Source: Nocardia fusca NBRC 14340 (GTDB taxonomy: Bacteria; Actinomycetota; Actinomycetes; Mycobacteriales; Mycobacteriaceae). Taken from it: 61,945 nucleotides of DNA. The position numbers and the translations under genes are program-made. The stretch is from the NCBI RefSeq assembly GCF_001618425.1, contig NZ_BDCU01000002.1, forward strand, positions 1-61,945. The letters run 5' to 3'. The notes below the pieces were generated by a model that saw nothing but the letters and a program-made list of their open reading frames with translations, ran no database searches and had not been told where the DNA came from. How positions within the stretch are numbered: position 1 is the first letter of the stretch; every line of letters starts with the position of its first letter. Shown here piece by piece: positions 1 through 8,910 of the stretch.

Positions 1-722
1 ACCTCGAATGCCGACGATCCCGAGTAGGTCGCGGCCGCCTCCATGACTCCAGAGGCGCTCCTGGGCGCCGGTGGTACGACCGGATCGGGCAGATACTGCG
101 GCGGAGCGAACGGCGCCAGACCGACGGCTTCCTCCGGGGGACCCGCGGCGATGAGCCGGGCGACGGCGTCCTGTTCGGAACCGACGAGAGCGGGGAGGGT
201 GGCGGTGATCGATTCCAGGACATCGGCCCAGGGTGAACCGGTGTCCCGCAGCCCCCGGCGCATCACCTCGAGACCGGCACGATGCTCGGTGAGCAGTCGC
301 AAACCCGTCTCCGCGTTATCGGCCGCGGCGAATTCGAGCACCACGGACAGATGGTCGGGCAGTTCCTCGTCGGAGAGCTGCAGACCGGCGGCTCGATACG
401 CCTGTTTGAAACGCAGTAGGGCGACACCGCGTTTGCGGGTGTCACCGTAGGCGAAATAGGTGAGATACGGGCTGAATCGTTTGCGGTGGTCGAAGGTCGC
501 CACATAGTCGGCGGCGAGTTCGAAGACCGACCGGGTCCGCACATGGCCGAGAAACCGGGTGAGCGGGGCACCGACCGGTGGGGGCAGCGTCGCCGCCACC
601 GTGCTCAGCAGGTCGAGTCTGCGGTGCAGGGATTCGTCCGGGTAGCCGAGCAGCAGGGACTGCACCTGCCAGGCAGCGGCCCGGATGGCCGGGTCGGGGA
701 CCTTCCCCTTGGCCGCCTTCAT
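1..722 (-). CDS. narJ: NarJ nitrate reductase assembly chaperone (partial, runs off left edge)
   Basis: NarJ-type chaperone, which in known systems binds apo-NarG in the cytoplasm and holds it until the molybdenum cofactor and iron-sulfur clusters are inserted. The ATG at 720-722 overlaps the narH stop as ATGA, so it is translationally coupled to narH. About 240 codons are visible with no stop, and the 3' end lies outside the window. The translation begins MKAAKGKVPDPAIRAAAWQV and contains a helical NarJ/TorD-like core including FDHRKRFSPYLTYFAYGDTR, the aromatic segment typical of actinobacterial NarJ. narI would be expected just beyond the left edge. The visible length already reaches the family's usual size, so little beyond a short tail should be missing. 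Confidence 0.9.
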   Translation of the reverse strand, partial: MKAAKGKVPDPAIRAAAWQVQSLLLGYPDESLHRRLDLLSTVAATLPPPVGAPLTRFLGHVRTRSVFELAADYVATFDHRKRFSPYLTYFAYGDTRKRGVALLRFKQAYRAAGLQLSDEELPDHLSVVLEFAAADNAETGLRLLTEHRAGLEVMRRGLRDTGSPWADVLESITATLPALVGSEQDAVARLIAAGPPEEAVGLAPFAPPQYLPDPVVPPAPRSASGVMEAAATYSGSSAFE

Positions 723-2398
723 CGCGGCGGCTCCACGTCCCCGGTTGCCGGGCCGACCCCCTCCGGCGGGAACAGCCCATCGGGGACTTTTCCGTCCCAG
801 TTGAGCAGATTCACCCGGCCGCGGCCGCCGACGCTGGTGGGGGTCTCGGAGGTCTGCCGGTTGCGCAGCATCCGGAAGTTCTCCACCGCGATGGGCGACA
901 CCCCGCCCGAGCTCTCCCCGAAGGGACCGGAGCCGGTCATTCCCGGACCGCCCGCGTAGTCGAGGCTGCATTCGGTGGCGAGTTCCTCCAGCCCGTGCGC
1001 CGTTTCGGTGTGCGCGGGCGGGATCACATAGCGCTCGTCGTATTTGGCCAGGGCCAGCAGGCGGAACAAATCGTAGATCTGCTCACCCGACATACCGACC
1101 GCCTCGGCGATGCGCTCCTGTGGTTCCCGGCCCAGATTGATATCGCGCATATAGCTGCGCATGGCGGCCAGCCGGCGCAGGACCGCGGTCACCGGTCCGG
1201 GATCGCCCGCGGTGAACAACTGCGCGAGATAGTCCACCGGAATTCGCAACGCCTCGATCGCGGCGAAGAGATTGCCGTGATCCTCGGCGTCGTGGCCGGT
1301 ATCCCGCACGATATCGACCACCGGCGACAGCGGCGGGATGTACCAGACCATGGGCATGGTGCGGTATTCCGGATGCAGGGGCAGCGCGACTTTATAGGTG
1401 TTGATCAGCGAATAGATCGGCGACCGGTCGGCGGCCTCCACCCAGTCCCACGGAATACCCGCGCGTTCGGCCTCCCGCCGCACCTCCGGGTCGGCGGGGT
1501 CGAGGAAGACCTCCCGTTGTGCTTCGTAGAGACCGTGTTCGTCCGGGGTGGCCGCGGCCTCCAGCACTTTGTCGGCATCGTAGAGAACCAGCCCGATATA
1601 ACGCAGCCGGCCCACGCAGGTCTCGGCGCAGACAGTCGGCAATCCGACCTCCACCCGCGGGAAACAGAAGGTGCACTTCTCGGCTTTCCCGGTGCGGTGG
1701 TTGAAATAGACCTTCTTGTACGGACAGCCCGAGACGCACATCCGCCAACCCCGGCACCGGTCCTGGTCCACCAGGACGATGCCGTCCTCACTGCGTTTGT
1801 AGATCGCGCCCGAGGGACACGAGGCGGCGCAAGACGGATTCAGGCAGTGTTCGCAGATCCGCGGCAGATAGAACATGAAGGTCTGCTCGAATTCGAAACG
1901 CACATGTTCGGAAAGTTTGCGTAGGAGCGGATCACGGTTGCCGTATTCGGGTGCGCCACCGAGATCGTCATCCCAGTTGGCCGACCATTCGATTTTCGTA
2001 TCCCGGCCGCTGATCAGCGATTTCGGCCGGGCGACCGGAGTGTGCCGCTGGGCCGGCGCGGTGGTCAGATTCTCGTAGTCGTAGGTCCAGGGCTCGTAGT
2101 AATCGCTCAGGGCGGGCAGGATGGGATTGCTGAAGATGGTGAACAATTTGCGCAACCGGCCGCCGCCTTTGAGTTGCAGCCTGCCCCGGTAGTTCAGATC
2201 CCAGCCGCCGCGCCACCGATCCTGATCCTCGTAGGTGCGCGGATACCCCTGCCCCGGCCGGGTCTCCACATTGTTGAACCACACGTATTCCACGCCCGAC
2301 CGGTTCGTCCACGTCTGTTTGCAGGTGACCGAACAGGTATGGCAGCCGATACATTTGTCGAGGTTCATCACCATCGCCATCTGCGCCATCACCCGCAT
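719..2398 (-). CDS. narH: Respiratory nitrate reductase beta subunit NarH
   Basis: Electron-transfer subunit of membrane-bound nitrate reductase; it carries electrons from NarI haems to NarG. The 559 residues hold four cysteine groups typical of NarH: CIGCHTCSVTC (residues 16-26), CEHCLNPSCAASC (182-194), CRGWRMCVSGC (215-225) and CTFC...CAETC (242-261). In the third group Trp218 replaces a cysteine, the known NarH feature that makes this cluster a 3Fe-4S. The start ATG shares one base with the narG stop (TGATG), and the stop overlaps narJ, so narG-narH-narJ is a tightly coupled operon. Length agrees with actinobacterial NarH (about 510-560). Confidence 0.96.
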   Translation of the reverse strand: MRVMAQMAMVMNLDKCIGCHTCSVTCKQTWTNRSGVEYVWFNNVETRPGQGYPRTYEDQDRWRGGWDLNYRGRLQLKGGGRLRKLFTIFSNPILPALSDYYEPWTYDYENLTTAPAQRHTPVARPKSLISGRDTKIEWSANWDDDLGGAPEYGNRDPLLRKLSEHVRFEFEQTFMFYLPRICEHCLNPSCAASCPSGAIYKRSEDGIVLVDQDRCRGWRMCVSGCPYKKVYFNHRTGKAEKCTFCFPRVEVGLPTVCAETCVGRLRYIGLVLYDADKVLEAAATPDEHGLYEAQREVFLDPADPEVRREAERAGIPWDWVEAADRSPIYSLINTYKVALPLHPEYRTMPMVWYIPPLSPVVDIVRDTGHDAEDHGNLFAAIEALRIPVDYLAQLFTAGDPGPVTAVLRRLAAMRSYMRDINLGREPQERIAEAVGMSGEQIYDLFRLLALAKYDERYVIPPAHTETAHGLEELATECSLDYAGGPGMTGSGPFGESSGGVSPIAVENFRMLRNRQTSETPTSVGGRGRVNLLNWDGKVPDGLFPPEGVGPATGDVEPPR

Positions 2399-5300
2399 CA
2401 GTAGCTCACCTCCTGGCTGCGACGACGGATCACGGTCACCTCGTCGCGTTGATTACCGGTGGGTCCGAGATAGTTGAACGCGAAACTGAGCTGGGCGTAG
2501 CCGCCGATGAGATGGCTGGGTTTGACCAGCAGCCGGGTCAGCGAATTGTGGATACCGCCGCGATGCCCCGAGGTCTCACTGATCGGCACATCGATGAGCC
2601 GGTCCTGCGCGTGGTACATGTACACGGTTCCGGCGGGCATGCGGTGCGAGACCACCGCCCGGGCCACCACCACCCCGTTGCGGTTGACCGCTTCGACCCA
2701 TTCGTTGTCGGCCACCCCGATGGTCGCCGCGTCCGCGGGCGCCATCCAGATGGTGGGCCCGCCGCGCGAAAGGCTCAGCATGAACAGGTTGTCCTGGTAT
2801 TCGGAGTGGATGGACCATTTGCTGTGCGGAGTGAGATAGCGGACGGTGACGCCAAGCTCCCCCGTGGAACCGAGCACGGGTTCGCCGAACAGTGCGGCCA
2901 TGTTCAACGGCGGCCGGTACACCGGCAGTCCCTCGCCGAGTTCGGTCATCCAGTCGTGGTCGAGATAGAAATGCTGGCGGCCGGTGAGCGTATGCCAGGG
3001 TTTGCGGCGTTCGATATTGATGGTGAACGGCGAGTACCGGCGACCCCCGGTTTCCGACCCCGACCATTCCGGTGAGGTGATCACCGGTACCGGAGCGGCC
3101 TGGGTATCGGCGAAGGTGATCTGTTTGCCCTCGTGGTCGGCGGCCAGATCGGCCAGCCGCACGCCGGTGCGCTGTTCGAGGGTGCGGAAACCCTCGGTGG
3201 CGAGGCGGCCGTTGGTGGTGCCGGACAGCGCCAGGATGGCCTCGCACGCCTGGATACCGCGCTGCAACGACGGCCGCCCGTCGGCCGGTCCGCCGCGGAT
3301 CACGCCGTTCTTGTGCCGCAGGTACTCGACCTCCGGCCCGAAATCGAAGGTGACCCCTTTGGTGGTGCCGCCGAGTTTCTCCGCCAGCGGGCCCAGCGCG
3401 TTCATCTTCGCCGCGATCGCGCCGTAATCACGCTCGACCACCACCAGTTTCGGCATGGTGACCCCGGGGACCGGTTCGGCGTCCCCGGTCTTCCAGTCCG
3501 CGACCCGGCCGTGCGGGGTGGCGAGTTCATCGGGGGTGTCGTGCAACAGCGGCACCGCGACCACATCCTTGCGGACCCCGAGCCGCGGACCGGCGAGTTC
3601 GCTGAACTTCTCGGCGATCGTCCGGAAGGCGTCCCAATCGGTGCGGGTCTGCCAGGGCGGGGCGATGGCGGGGTTGAACGAGTGCACGAACGGATGCATA
3701 TCGGTGGTGTTGAGATCGTGCTTCTCGTACCAGGTCGCGGCGGGCAGCACGATATCGGAGAACAGGGTGGTGCTGGTCATCCGGAAATCCAGGGTCAGCA
3801 GCAGGTCGAGTTTGCCGCGCGGCGCGTCCGGCCGCCACACCACATCACGCGGGCGCGCGCCGGCCGGAGTGGGTTTGGCGCGCAGCGACGATTCGGTGCC
3901 CAGCAGATGTTCGAGAAAGTACTCGTTGCCCTTGGCCGAGGAACCGAGCAGGTTGGCCCGCCACACATTAAGTATCCGCGGGAAGTTCTCCGGGGCGTCG
4001 GGGTCCTCGCAGGCGAAACGCATCCGTCCCGAACGCAATTCGGAGACCACGTAGCCCGCCACCGAGCCGCCCTCGGCCGCGGCGGAATCGGCCAGTTCCA
4101 GGGGGTTGCGGTCGAAGGTCGGATACGACGGCATCCAGCCCAGTCGCGCGGATTGCGCGATCACATCGGCGGTGCTCATACCCGCCAGCCGGCCGGCGCC
4201 CGGAGTGGCCGAGAGTTTGTCGGCGCCGAACCAGTCGTAACGGAACTGGTCGGAGTGCAAGTACCAGAAGGCGGTCTGGATCATCTGGCGCGGCGGACGC
4301 GACCAATCGAGGGCCGAGGCCAGCTGTGTCCACCCGGTGACCGGGCGGCATTTCTCCTGACCCACATAGTGCGCCCAGCCGCCGCCGTTCACGCCCTGGC
4401 ATCCGGTGAGGGTGGTCAGGGTGAGGAACGCGCGGTAGATCGTGTCGGAGTGGAACCAGTGGTTGGTCCCGGCGCCCATGATGATCATCGAACGGCCGTG
4501 GCTCTCCTCGGCATTGGCCGCGAACTCGCGCGCGATCCGCAGGACCGCCGCGGCCGGGACACCGGTGATCGTTTCCTGCCAGGCCGGAGTGTAGGGCTGC
4601 GAGAAATCGTCGTAGTCGACGGGCCAGGCCCCGGGCATGCCGTCCCGATGTACCCCGTACTGCGCCAGCATCAGGTCGAACACCGTGGTGACCGGATGAC
4701 CGTTCACCCGACGCACCGGCACGCCGCGTCGTATCGTCGTATCGTCGCCGCCCACGGTGTCGAACCGGGGCAGCAGCACGGGCACCGCCGTCTCGCCGAA
4801 CAGCGTCAGCCGGGGCACCACACCCGCGAGGTCGAGATTCCAGTTCCCCACCCCGGCTTCGCCGTAACGGTGCCCGATCGAACCGTTCGGGACCACCGGG
4901 CGGCCGTCCCCGTCGAGCATCACCGTTTTGAACGCGGCGTTCTCCACCCCGGCGTGCTCGTCGAGGTCGGCGGCGGTCAGGAACTTGCCCGGGGCGTAGG
5001 CGCCGTCGGTCTCCTCCAGCCGGACCAGGAACGGCAGATCGGTGAACTGGCGCACATAGTCGGTGAAATACGGCACCTCCCGTTCCACGAAGAACTCGCG
5101 CAGCACCACCTGCCCCATCGCCATGGCCAGCGCGCCGTCGGTACCGGGATGCGGAGCCAGCCATTCGTCGGCGAACTTCACATTGTCGGCGTAGTCCGGG
5201 GAGACCGCGACCACCTTCTGCCCGCGATAGCGGGCCTCGGCCATCCAGTGCGCGTCCGGGGTCCGGGTCACCGGCAGATTCGACCCCCACATGATCAGAT

Positions 5301-6087
5301 AGCCCGCGTCCCACCAGTCCCCCGATTCCGGGACATCGGTCTGGTCGCCGAACACCTGCGGGGAGGCCACCGGCAGATCCGCGTACCAGTCGTAGAAGGA
5401 CAGCATCGTCCCGCCGACCAGCGAGACGAACCGGGCGCCGGAGGCGTGCGACACCATCGACATGGCCGGAATCGGCGAGAACCCCGCGATCCGGTCCGGA
5501 CCGTACCGGGCGATGGTGTACACATGGGCGGCCGCGATCATCTCGGTCGCCTCGTCCCAGGTGGCCCGCACCAGACCACCCTTGCCGCGCGCGGATTTGT
5601 ACCGCCGCGCCGAATCCGGGTCCTCGACGATCGTTTCCCAGGCGGTCACCGGATCCCCGGTGGCGGCCTTCGCGGCGCGGTACATCTCCAGCAGCACACC
5701 CCGCACATACGGGTAGCGCACCCGGGTCGGCGAGTAGGTGTACCAGGAGAACGCGGCCCCACGCGGACACCCGCGCGGCTCGTATTCGGGTTTGTCGGGC
5801 CCCACCGACGGATAGTCGGTCTGCTGGGTCTCCCAGGTGATGATCCCGTCCTTGACATAGACCTTCCACGAACACGAGCCGGTGCAGTTCACGCCATGCG
5901 TGGAACGCACCACCTTGTCGTGACTCCAGCGGTCCCGATAGAACTCGTCCGCCTGGCGCCCGCCCACCTCGAACATCGAACGCCGGTCCGACGAGATCTG
6001 CGCGCGGGTGAAGAACCGCCGGGTACCCACCAGCGCATCGGTCAGTTCGTCGTCGAGCCCCGCCCGCCCCGAGCCGCGGTGCGTCAT
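2398..6087 (-). CDS. narG: Respiratory nitrate reductase alpha subunit NarG
   Basis: Catalytic subunit reducing nitrate to nitrite at a bis-MGD molybdenum centre, on the inner face of the membrane. Length 1229 residues, normal for NarG. The FS0 cluster ligands are visible as His64, Cys68, Cys72 (THGVNCTGSC) and Cys107 (GCPRGA). The segment FYDWYADLPVASPQ supplies Asp237, aligned by family knowledge with the Asp that ligates Mo in E. coli NarG. No Tat signal is obvious, as expected for a cytoplasmic-side NarG. The start ATG is preceded by AAGGAGGTTCT and overlaps the stop of an upstream micro-ORF (CTATGA), so translation is probably coupled to that tiny reading frame. Confidence 0.97.
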   Translation of the reverse strand: MTHRGSGRAGLDDELTDALVGTRRFFTRAQISSDRRSMFEVGGRQADEFYRDRWSHDKVVRSTHGVNCTGSCSWKVYVKDGIITWETQQTDYPSVGPDKPEYEPRGCPRGAAFSWYTYSPTRVRYPYVRGVLLEMYRAAKAATGDPVTAWETIVEDPDSARRYKSARGKGGLVRATWDEATEMIAAAHVYTIARYGPDRIAGFSPIPAMSMVSHASGARFVSLVGGTMLSFYDWYADLPVASPQVFGDQTDVPESGDWWDAGYLIMWGSNLPVTRTPDAHWMAEARYRGQKVVAVSPDYADNVKFADEWLAPHPGTDGALAMAMGQVVLREFFVEREVPYFTDYVRQFTDLPFLVRLEETDGAYAPGKFLTAADLDEHAGVENAAFKTVMLDGDGRPVVPNGSIGHRYGEAGVGNWNLDLAGVVPRLTLFGETAVPVLLPRFDTVGGDDTTIRRGVPVRRVNGHPVTTVFDLMLAQYGVHRDGMPGAWPVDYDDFSQPYTPAWQETITGVPAAAVLRIAREFAANAEESHGRSMIIMGAGTNHWFHSDTIYRAFLTLTTLTGCQGVNGGGWAHYVGQEKCRPVTGWTQLASALDWSRPPRQMIQTAFWYLHSDQFRYDWFGADKLSATPGAGRLAGMSTADVIAQSARLGWMPSYPTFDRNPLELADSAAAEGGSVAGYVVSELRSGRMRFACEDPDAPENFPRILNVWRANLLGSSAKGNEYFLEHLLGTESSLRAKPTPAGARPRDVVWRPDAPRGKLDLLLTLDFRMTSTTLFSDIVLPAATWYEKHDLNTTDMHPFVHSFNPAIAPPWQTRTDWDAFRTIAEKFSELAGPRLGVRKDVVAVPLLHDTPDELATPHGRVADWKTGDAEPVPGVTMPKLVVVERDYGAIAAKMNALGPLAEKLGGTTKGVTFDFGPEVEYLRHKNGVIRGGPADGRPSLQRGIQACEAILALSGTTNGRLATEGFRTLEQRTGVRLADLAADHEGKQITFADTQAAPVPVITSPEWSGSETGGRRYSPFTINIERRKPWHTLTGRQHFYLDHDWMTELGEGLPVYRPPLNMAALFGEPVLGSTGELGVTVRYLTPHSKWSIHSEYQDNLFMLSLSRGGPTIWMAPADAATIGVADNEWVEAVNRNGVVVARAVVSHRMPAGTVYMYHAQDRLIDVPISETSGHRGGIHNSLTRLLVKPSHLIGGYAQLSFAFNYLGPTGNQRDEVTVIRRRSQEVSY

Positions 6088-6155
6088 AGAACCTCCTTCG
6101 AAGTGTGCGCATTCGGTCCGCGAAGGCGGAAGCCTTGCCGGAGGTACCGCTTCAT
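6084..6155 (-). CDS. Micro-ORF 3, 23-residue diverged copy, coupled to narG
   Basis: ATG at 6153-6155, preceded by AAGGAGTTTCC, opens a 23-codon frame starting MKRYLRQGFRLRG. Its TGA overlaps the narG ATG, and its last codons contain the narG Shine-Dalgarno (AAGGAGG). The first residues (M-K/R-R-Y-L-R) and codons match the two identical upstream micro-ORFs; the 3' part has diverged or been replaced. This is what is seen. That it is translated, and that it couples narG to upstream translation, is inference. It is too short for homology-based recognition. Confidence 0.5.
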   Translation of the reverse strand: MKRYLRQGFRLRGPNAHTSKEVL

Positions 6156-6286
6156 GGAAACTCCTTCACAACCGGTACATCCGTCGGCGGAGGCCGCAGC
6201 GAAGTCGGAGGTACCGCCTCATGGAAACTCCTTCACAACCGGTACATCCGTCGGCGGAGGCCGCAGCGAAGGCGGAGGTACCGCCT
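6153..6286. repeat. 67-bp tandem duplication between narK and narG
   Basis: Two direct copies, 6153-6219 and 6220-6286, differ at one base. Each copy equals one 57-nt micro-ORF plus a 10-nt spacer that completes the ribosome binding site of the next frame. A third, partly diverged copy continues towards narG (to about 6120). Because 67 is not a multiple of three, the units are kept as separate frames and do not form one longer protein. Confidence 0.95.
6166..6222 (-). CDS. Micro-ORF 2, 18-residue Arg-rich peptide
   Basis: Complete 19-codon frame encoding MRRYLRLRCGLRRRMYRL, with 8 Arg and one Cys. It is identical in peptide to micro-ORF 1 with one silent change (CGA for CGC). It has its own AAGGAG placed 5 bases before the ATG, and that AAGGAG spans the end of the previous frame (TTGTGAAGGAG). 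It is one unit of a 67-bp tandem duplication. Identical protein sequence, retained RBS and intact stop are consistent with translation, but a duplication recent enough to be near-identical cannot prove selection. Confidence 0.5.
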   Translation of the reverse strand: MRRYLRLRCGLRRRMYRL

Positions 6287-6289
6287 CAT
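6233..6289 (-). CDS. Micro-ORF 1, 18-residue Arg-rich peptide coupled to narK
   Basis: The ATG at 6287-6289 overlaps the narK stop (AGATGA), and the frame runs 18 residues, MRRYLRLRCGLRRRMYRL, to TGA. It is the first of three consecutive tiny frames linking narK to narG by overlapping stops and starts or by short RBS-containing spacers. The peptide is strongly basic and could be a leader or regulatory peptide, a ribosome-relay element, or simply a coding-like by-product of a repeat. No family is recognised. Confidence 0.5.
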   Translation of the reverse strand: MRRYLRLRCGLRRRMYRL

Positions 6290-7524
6290 CTGTGATTCCG
6301 CTCCACCTGGTGGCGCACCACGATCAGCGTGAACAGCAGCGCGACCAGGGCCACCACCGCGAGCGCCAGCAGACCCGGGCCGTAGTCGGAGGTCGCCTCG
6401 TAGATGGAGCCCATCACCAGCGGTGGCACGAAACCGCCCAGCCCACCGGCGGCCCCCACGAAACCGGTGACCGCCCCGACCTTGCCCGCGGGCGCGATCA
6501 GGGCGACCAGCGCGAAAGTGGCCCCGCTGCCCGCACCGAGTGCGGCGGCAAGCACCAGGAAGGCGAGGGTGCCCACCGGCGCCAGGCCCGGGGTCGTGGC
6601 CTGTACGGAGGCGGCGATCACGACGGCACACAGCGTGGCGGCGAGGACCGTCGGCGCGTCGAACCGATCCGCCAGCCAGCCGCCGACCGGCCGCATGACC
6701 ACGGCGAGCAGCACGAACCCGGCCATACGGTTGGCCGCGTCGGTCTGGGACAGGTCGTAGGCAGTGCGTAGATAGGAGGGCAGGTAGACGGAGAAGGCCA
6801 CGAAGCCGCCGAAGGACACGGCGTAGAGCGCCGAAGCCGCCCAGGTGGCGGGCAGTCGCACGGTCTGGTTCAGCCGGGCGGTGACGGATTCGGTGGGCGG
6901 GGTGCGACCGGGTGCGTCACGCAGCAGGTACCAGGCGACGCTCGCGTAGATCAGCAGCGCGACCGCGCACAGCAGGAACGGTGTGGCGGTATTGCCCGCG
7001 TCCACCAGACGCACCGTGGTCAGGGCGCTGATCGCGGTCCCGCCCATGCCCATCCCGTACACACCGATCGCCAGCCCCTGCTTCTCGGGCGGGAACCAGG
7101 CGCTCACGAACGGCACTCCGACCGCGAACACCGTGCCGCCGATACCGAGGAAGAAACCGCCGATCAGCAGGGCTGCCAACGCGGAATGCCCGACCAGGCC
7201 CAGGAACAGCACCGGCAGCACCGTGATCAGCGAAACCACCGGGAACATCAGTCGCCCGCCGTAGCGGTCGGCCAGCGCACCGATCGGGATCCGGCCCAGC
7301 GAACCCACGATCACCGGCACGGCCACCACCAGCGACTCCTGGAAGGAATTCAGCCCGAGCTCGTCGCGGAACCGCGGCGCCAGCGGGCTCAGCAGCGCCC
7401 ACGCCCAGAAATTGAGCGCGAAGCCCACCGTGGCCAGGACCAGCATCAGGGTGCGCCCGCCGGTCACGGTACGGTCGCCGGCGGTGACCGGGCCGGGATT
7501 CGGCGGGGTCGAAGAGGCCACCAT
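6286..7524 (-). CDS. narK: NarK-type nitrate/nitrite transporter (MFS)
   Basis: Major facilitator family transporter, by family and position a nitrate importer or nitrate/nitrite exchanger feeding NarG. About 412 residues with twelve likely membrane helices. The glycine-rich nitrate-signature region is visible as GIGGTVFAVGVPFVSAWFPP and GVYGMGMGGTAIS, with the family Arg in the following TTVRL. The longest frame extends to 7644, but the N-terminal extra stretch is not transporter-like; ATG 7524 (or GTG 7521) follows CAGGAG and is preferred. The TGA overlaps the first micro-ORF start, so narK leads one operon with narGHJ. Confidence 0.92.
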   Translation of the reverse strand: MVASSTPPNPGPVTAGDRTVTGGRTLMLVLATVGFALNFWAWALLSPLAPRFRDELGLNSFQESLVVAVPVIVGSLGRIPIGALADRYGGRLMFPVVSLITVLPVLFLGLVGHSALAALLIGGFFLGIGGTVFAVGVPFVSAWFPPEKQGLAIGVYGMGMGGTAISALTTVRLVDAGNTATPFLLCAVALLIYASVAWYLLRDAPGRTPPTESVTARLNQTVRLPATWAASALYAVSFGGFVAFSVYLPSYLRTAYDLSQTDAANRMAGFVLLAVVMRPVGGWLADRFDAPTVLAATLCAVVIAASVQATTPGLAPVGTLAFLVLAAALGAGSGATFALVALIAPAGKVGAVTGFVGAAGGLGGFVPPLVMGSIYEATSDYGPGLLALAVVALVALLFTLIVVRHQVERNHR

Positions 7525-7614
7525 CACTCCTGGGGAGATCGGTCCGGCTAGCTCTCGCGCCCGGTGGACACCTGGTCCAACCGCTCGACGGGCGATTCGG
7601 TCATCGAACGCGGC

Positions 7615-7654
7615 CGGGAAGGCCGGGCCTTCCCGAACCGCCATTATCGCGATA
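7615..7654. promoter_or_regulatory. Inverted repeats in the narK upstream region
   Basis: A perfect 10-bp inverted repeat with a 1-base centre (CGGGAAGGCC / GGCCTTCCCG, 7615-7635) is followed at 7645-7654 by the palindrome TATCGCGATA. On the minus strand a GATAAT -10-like hexamer lies at the same place. This is the only structured part of the 276-base gap between narK and the next gene, and could carry the operon promoter and a regulator site. The assignment is inference. Confidence 0.35.
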
Positions 7655-7800
7655 TCACTGACTCACGGCCGCGCTGTCGCCATTGTGCCCGCTACGGGAC
7701 CGACTCCCGGCTCACCCGGGATTCCCGGAGTTTCGTCGTATCACCGGCACCGCCGGAACCTGCCCGTCCACCCCCCGCATCCGGCTCCTAGGCTCGACCG

Positions 7801-8547
7801 GTGGATATCGACTGGCCCGAGCTGCGCGCCCGCAGCCTGCTCCTCGAGGACGAGGCGGTCCTGGCCCTGAACAAACCGGCCGGGATATCGGTCACCGGAG
7901 AGCGCCACGATATCGATATCGTGGATGCCGCCGAGGCGCACGGCGAGCAGCTGTACCCGGTCCACCGAATCGACAAGGTGACCTCGGGCCTCATCCTGTT
8001 CGCCCGGGAACTGTCCGCCCACGGCCCGCTGACCCGCCAGTTCAACAAGCAGACCGCCGAAAAGGTCTACTTGGCGATCGTCGACGCCGGTGCCGCCGAA
8101 CTCCCCGACGCCGGAAGCATCGATCTTCCGCTCGGTGTGGGACGCAAGAACCGCGTCCGGGTCGCCGCCCCGCGCGAAACGATCCGGCGCGACGGCACCC
8201 GCTGGTCCGTCGCCGACAGCGATCTGCTGAACACCCGGAACTACCCCTCGACCACCGAGTTCACCGTCCTCGCCCGCCACCACGAGCACACCGTCGTAGC
8301 GCTGCGCCCGATCACCGGCCGCCGCCACCAGTTGCGCGTACACCTGGCCTGGATCGGCCACCCCATCCTCGGCGATCCCCTGTTCGACCGCTCCGGCACG
8401 ATCCCGCGCGCCCATCTGCACTCCTGGCGCCTCGGCCTGGCCGCCCACTGGCGCCCTGACGGCAGACTGGAGCTGGAAGCCCCGCCCGGCGACGATTTCT
8501 GGTCACCGCTACCCGGCCCACCGCCTGCCCTGCCGGGGCCTCGGTGA
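7801..8547 (+). CDS. RluA-family RNA pseudouridine synthase
   Basis: Converts specific uridines in rRNA or tRNA to pseudouridine. The 248 residues carry the RluA catalytic motif HRIDKVTSGLILFAR, with the nucleophilic Asp in RID, then KVYLAIV and the C-terminal GRRHQLRVHLAWIGHPILGD block. There is no S4 domain in front, so it resembles the shorter RluA/TruC type. The GTG start at 7801 has no Shine-Dalgarno, but TAGGCT lies 6 bases upstream, suggesting a leaderless transcript. The target nucleotide cannot be read from the sequence. Confidence 0.92.
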   Translation: MDIDWPELRARSLLLEDEAVLALNKPAGISVTGERHDIDIVDAAEAHGEQLYPVHRIDKVTSGLILFARELSAHGPLTRQFNKQTAEKVYLAIVDAGAAELPDAGSIDLPLGVGRKNRVRVAAPRETIRRDGTRWSVADSDLLNTRNYPSTTEFTVLARHHEHTVVALRPITGRRHQLRVHLAWIGHPILGDPLFDRSGTIPRAHLHSWRLGLAAHWRPDGRLELEAPPGDDFWSPLPGPPPALPGPR

Positions 8548-8910
8548 ACGACGGACACCATGCGGTCACCGCCGAGGCCCCCGTCAATACCGCGCTCACC
8601 CGGCGAACCGATCACCATCGGCGGACCGGTCGGATCGGCTTCGGCCGTGGTCTTCGACACCTCTCTGCGATCGATACCGGCCCAGGTCGCCGGCGAACTG
8701 CGCCTTTCAAGCCCTGCTCTCACCGATACCGAGGCGTTCGCGACCGGTTCGAACCGCAGCGGTCCCGGCCACATCCCGCCGCGCCCCGCCCCCGTGGTGT
8801 CCTCCCTCATACCCGCACTGTTTGCACTGGCCAACTGCCCTAAGCTGGTTGACGGACCCAGCACCGGACCGGGACCCCACGCGGTGTCGAGTCTTACGAG
8901 ACCCTGAAAG
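8548..8910. other. Gap without recognised gene
   Basis: Between the pseudouridine synthase and the hairpin leader of the phosphodiesterase I see only short overlapping reading frames without RBS, motifs or family resemblance. No tRNA-like fold or clear promoter was found by eye. Confidence 0.6.

Noticed and set aside
3133..6771. Long plus-strand open frame antisense to narG
   Set aside because: Low stop frequency is expected opposite a GC-rich gene; no RBS, no family motifs, and narG is certain on the other strand.
8560..8907. Plus-strand frame between pseudouridine synthase and phosphodiesterase genes
   Set aside because: No RBS, Pro/Ser-rich composition and no recognisable domain.
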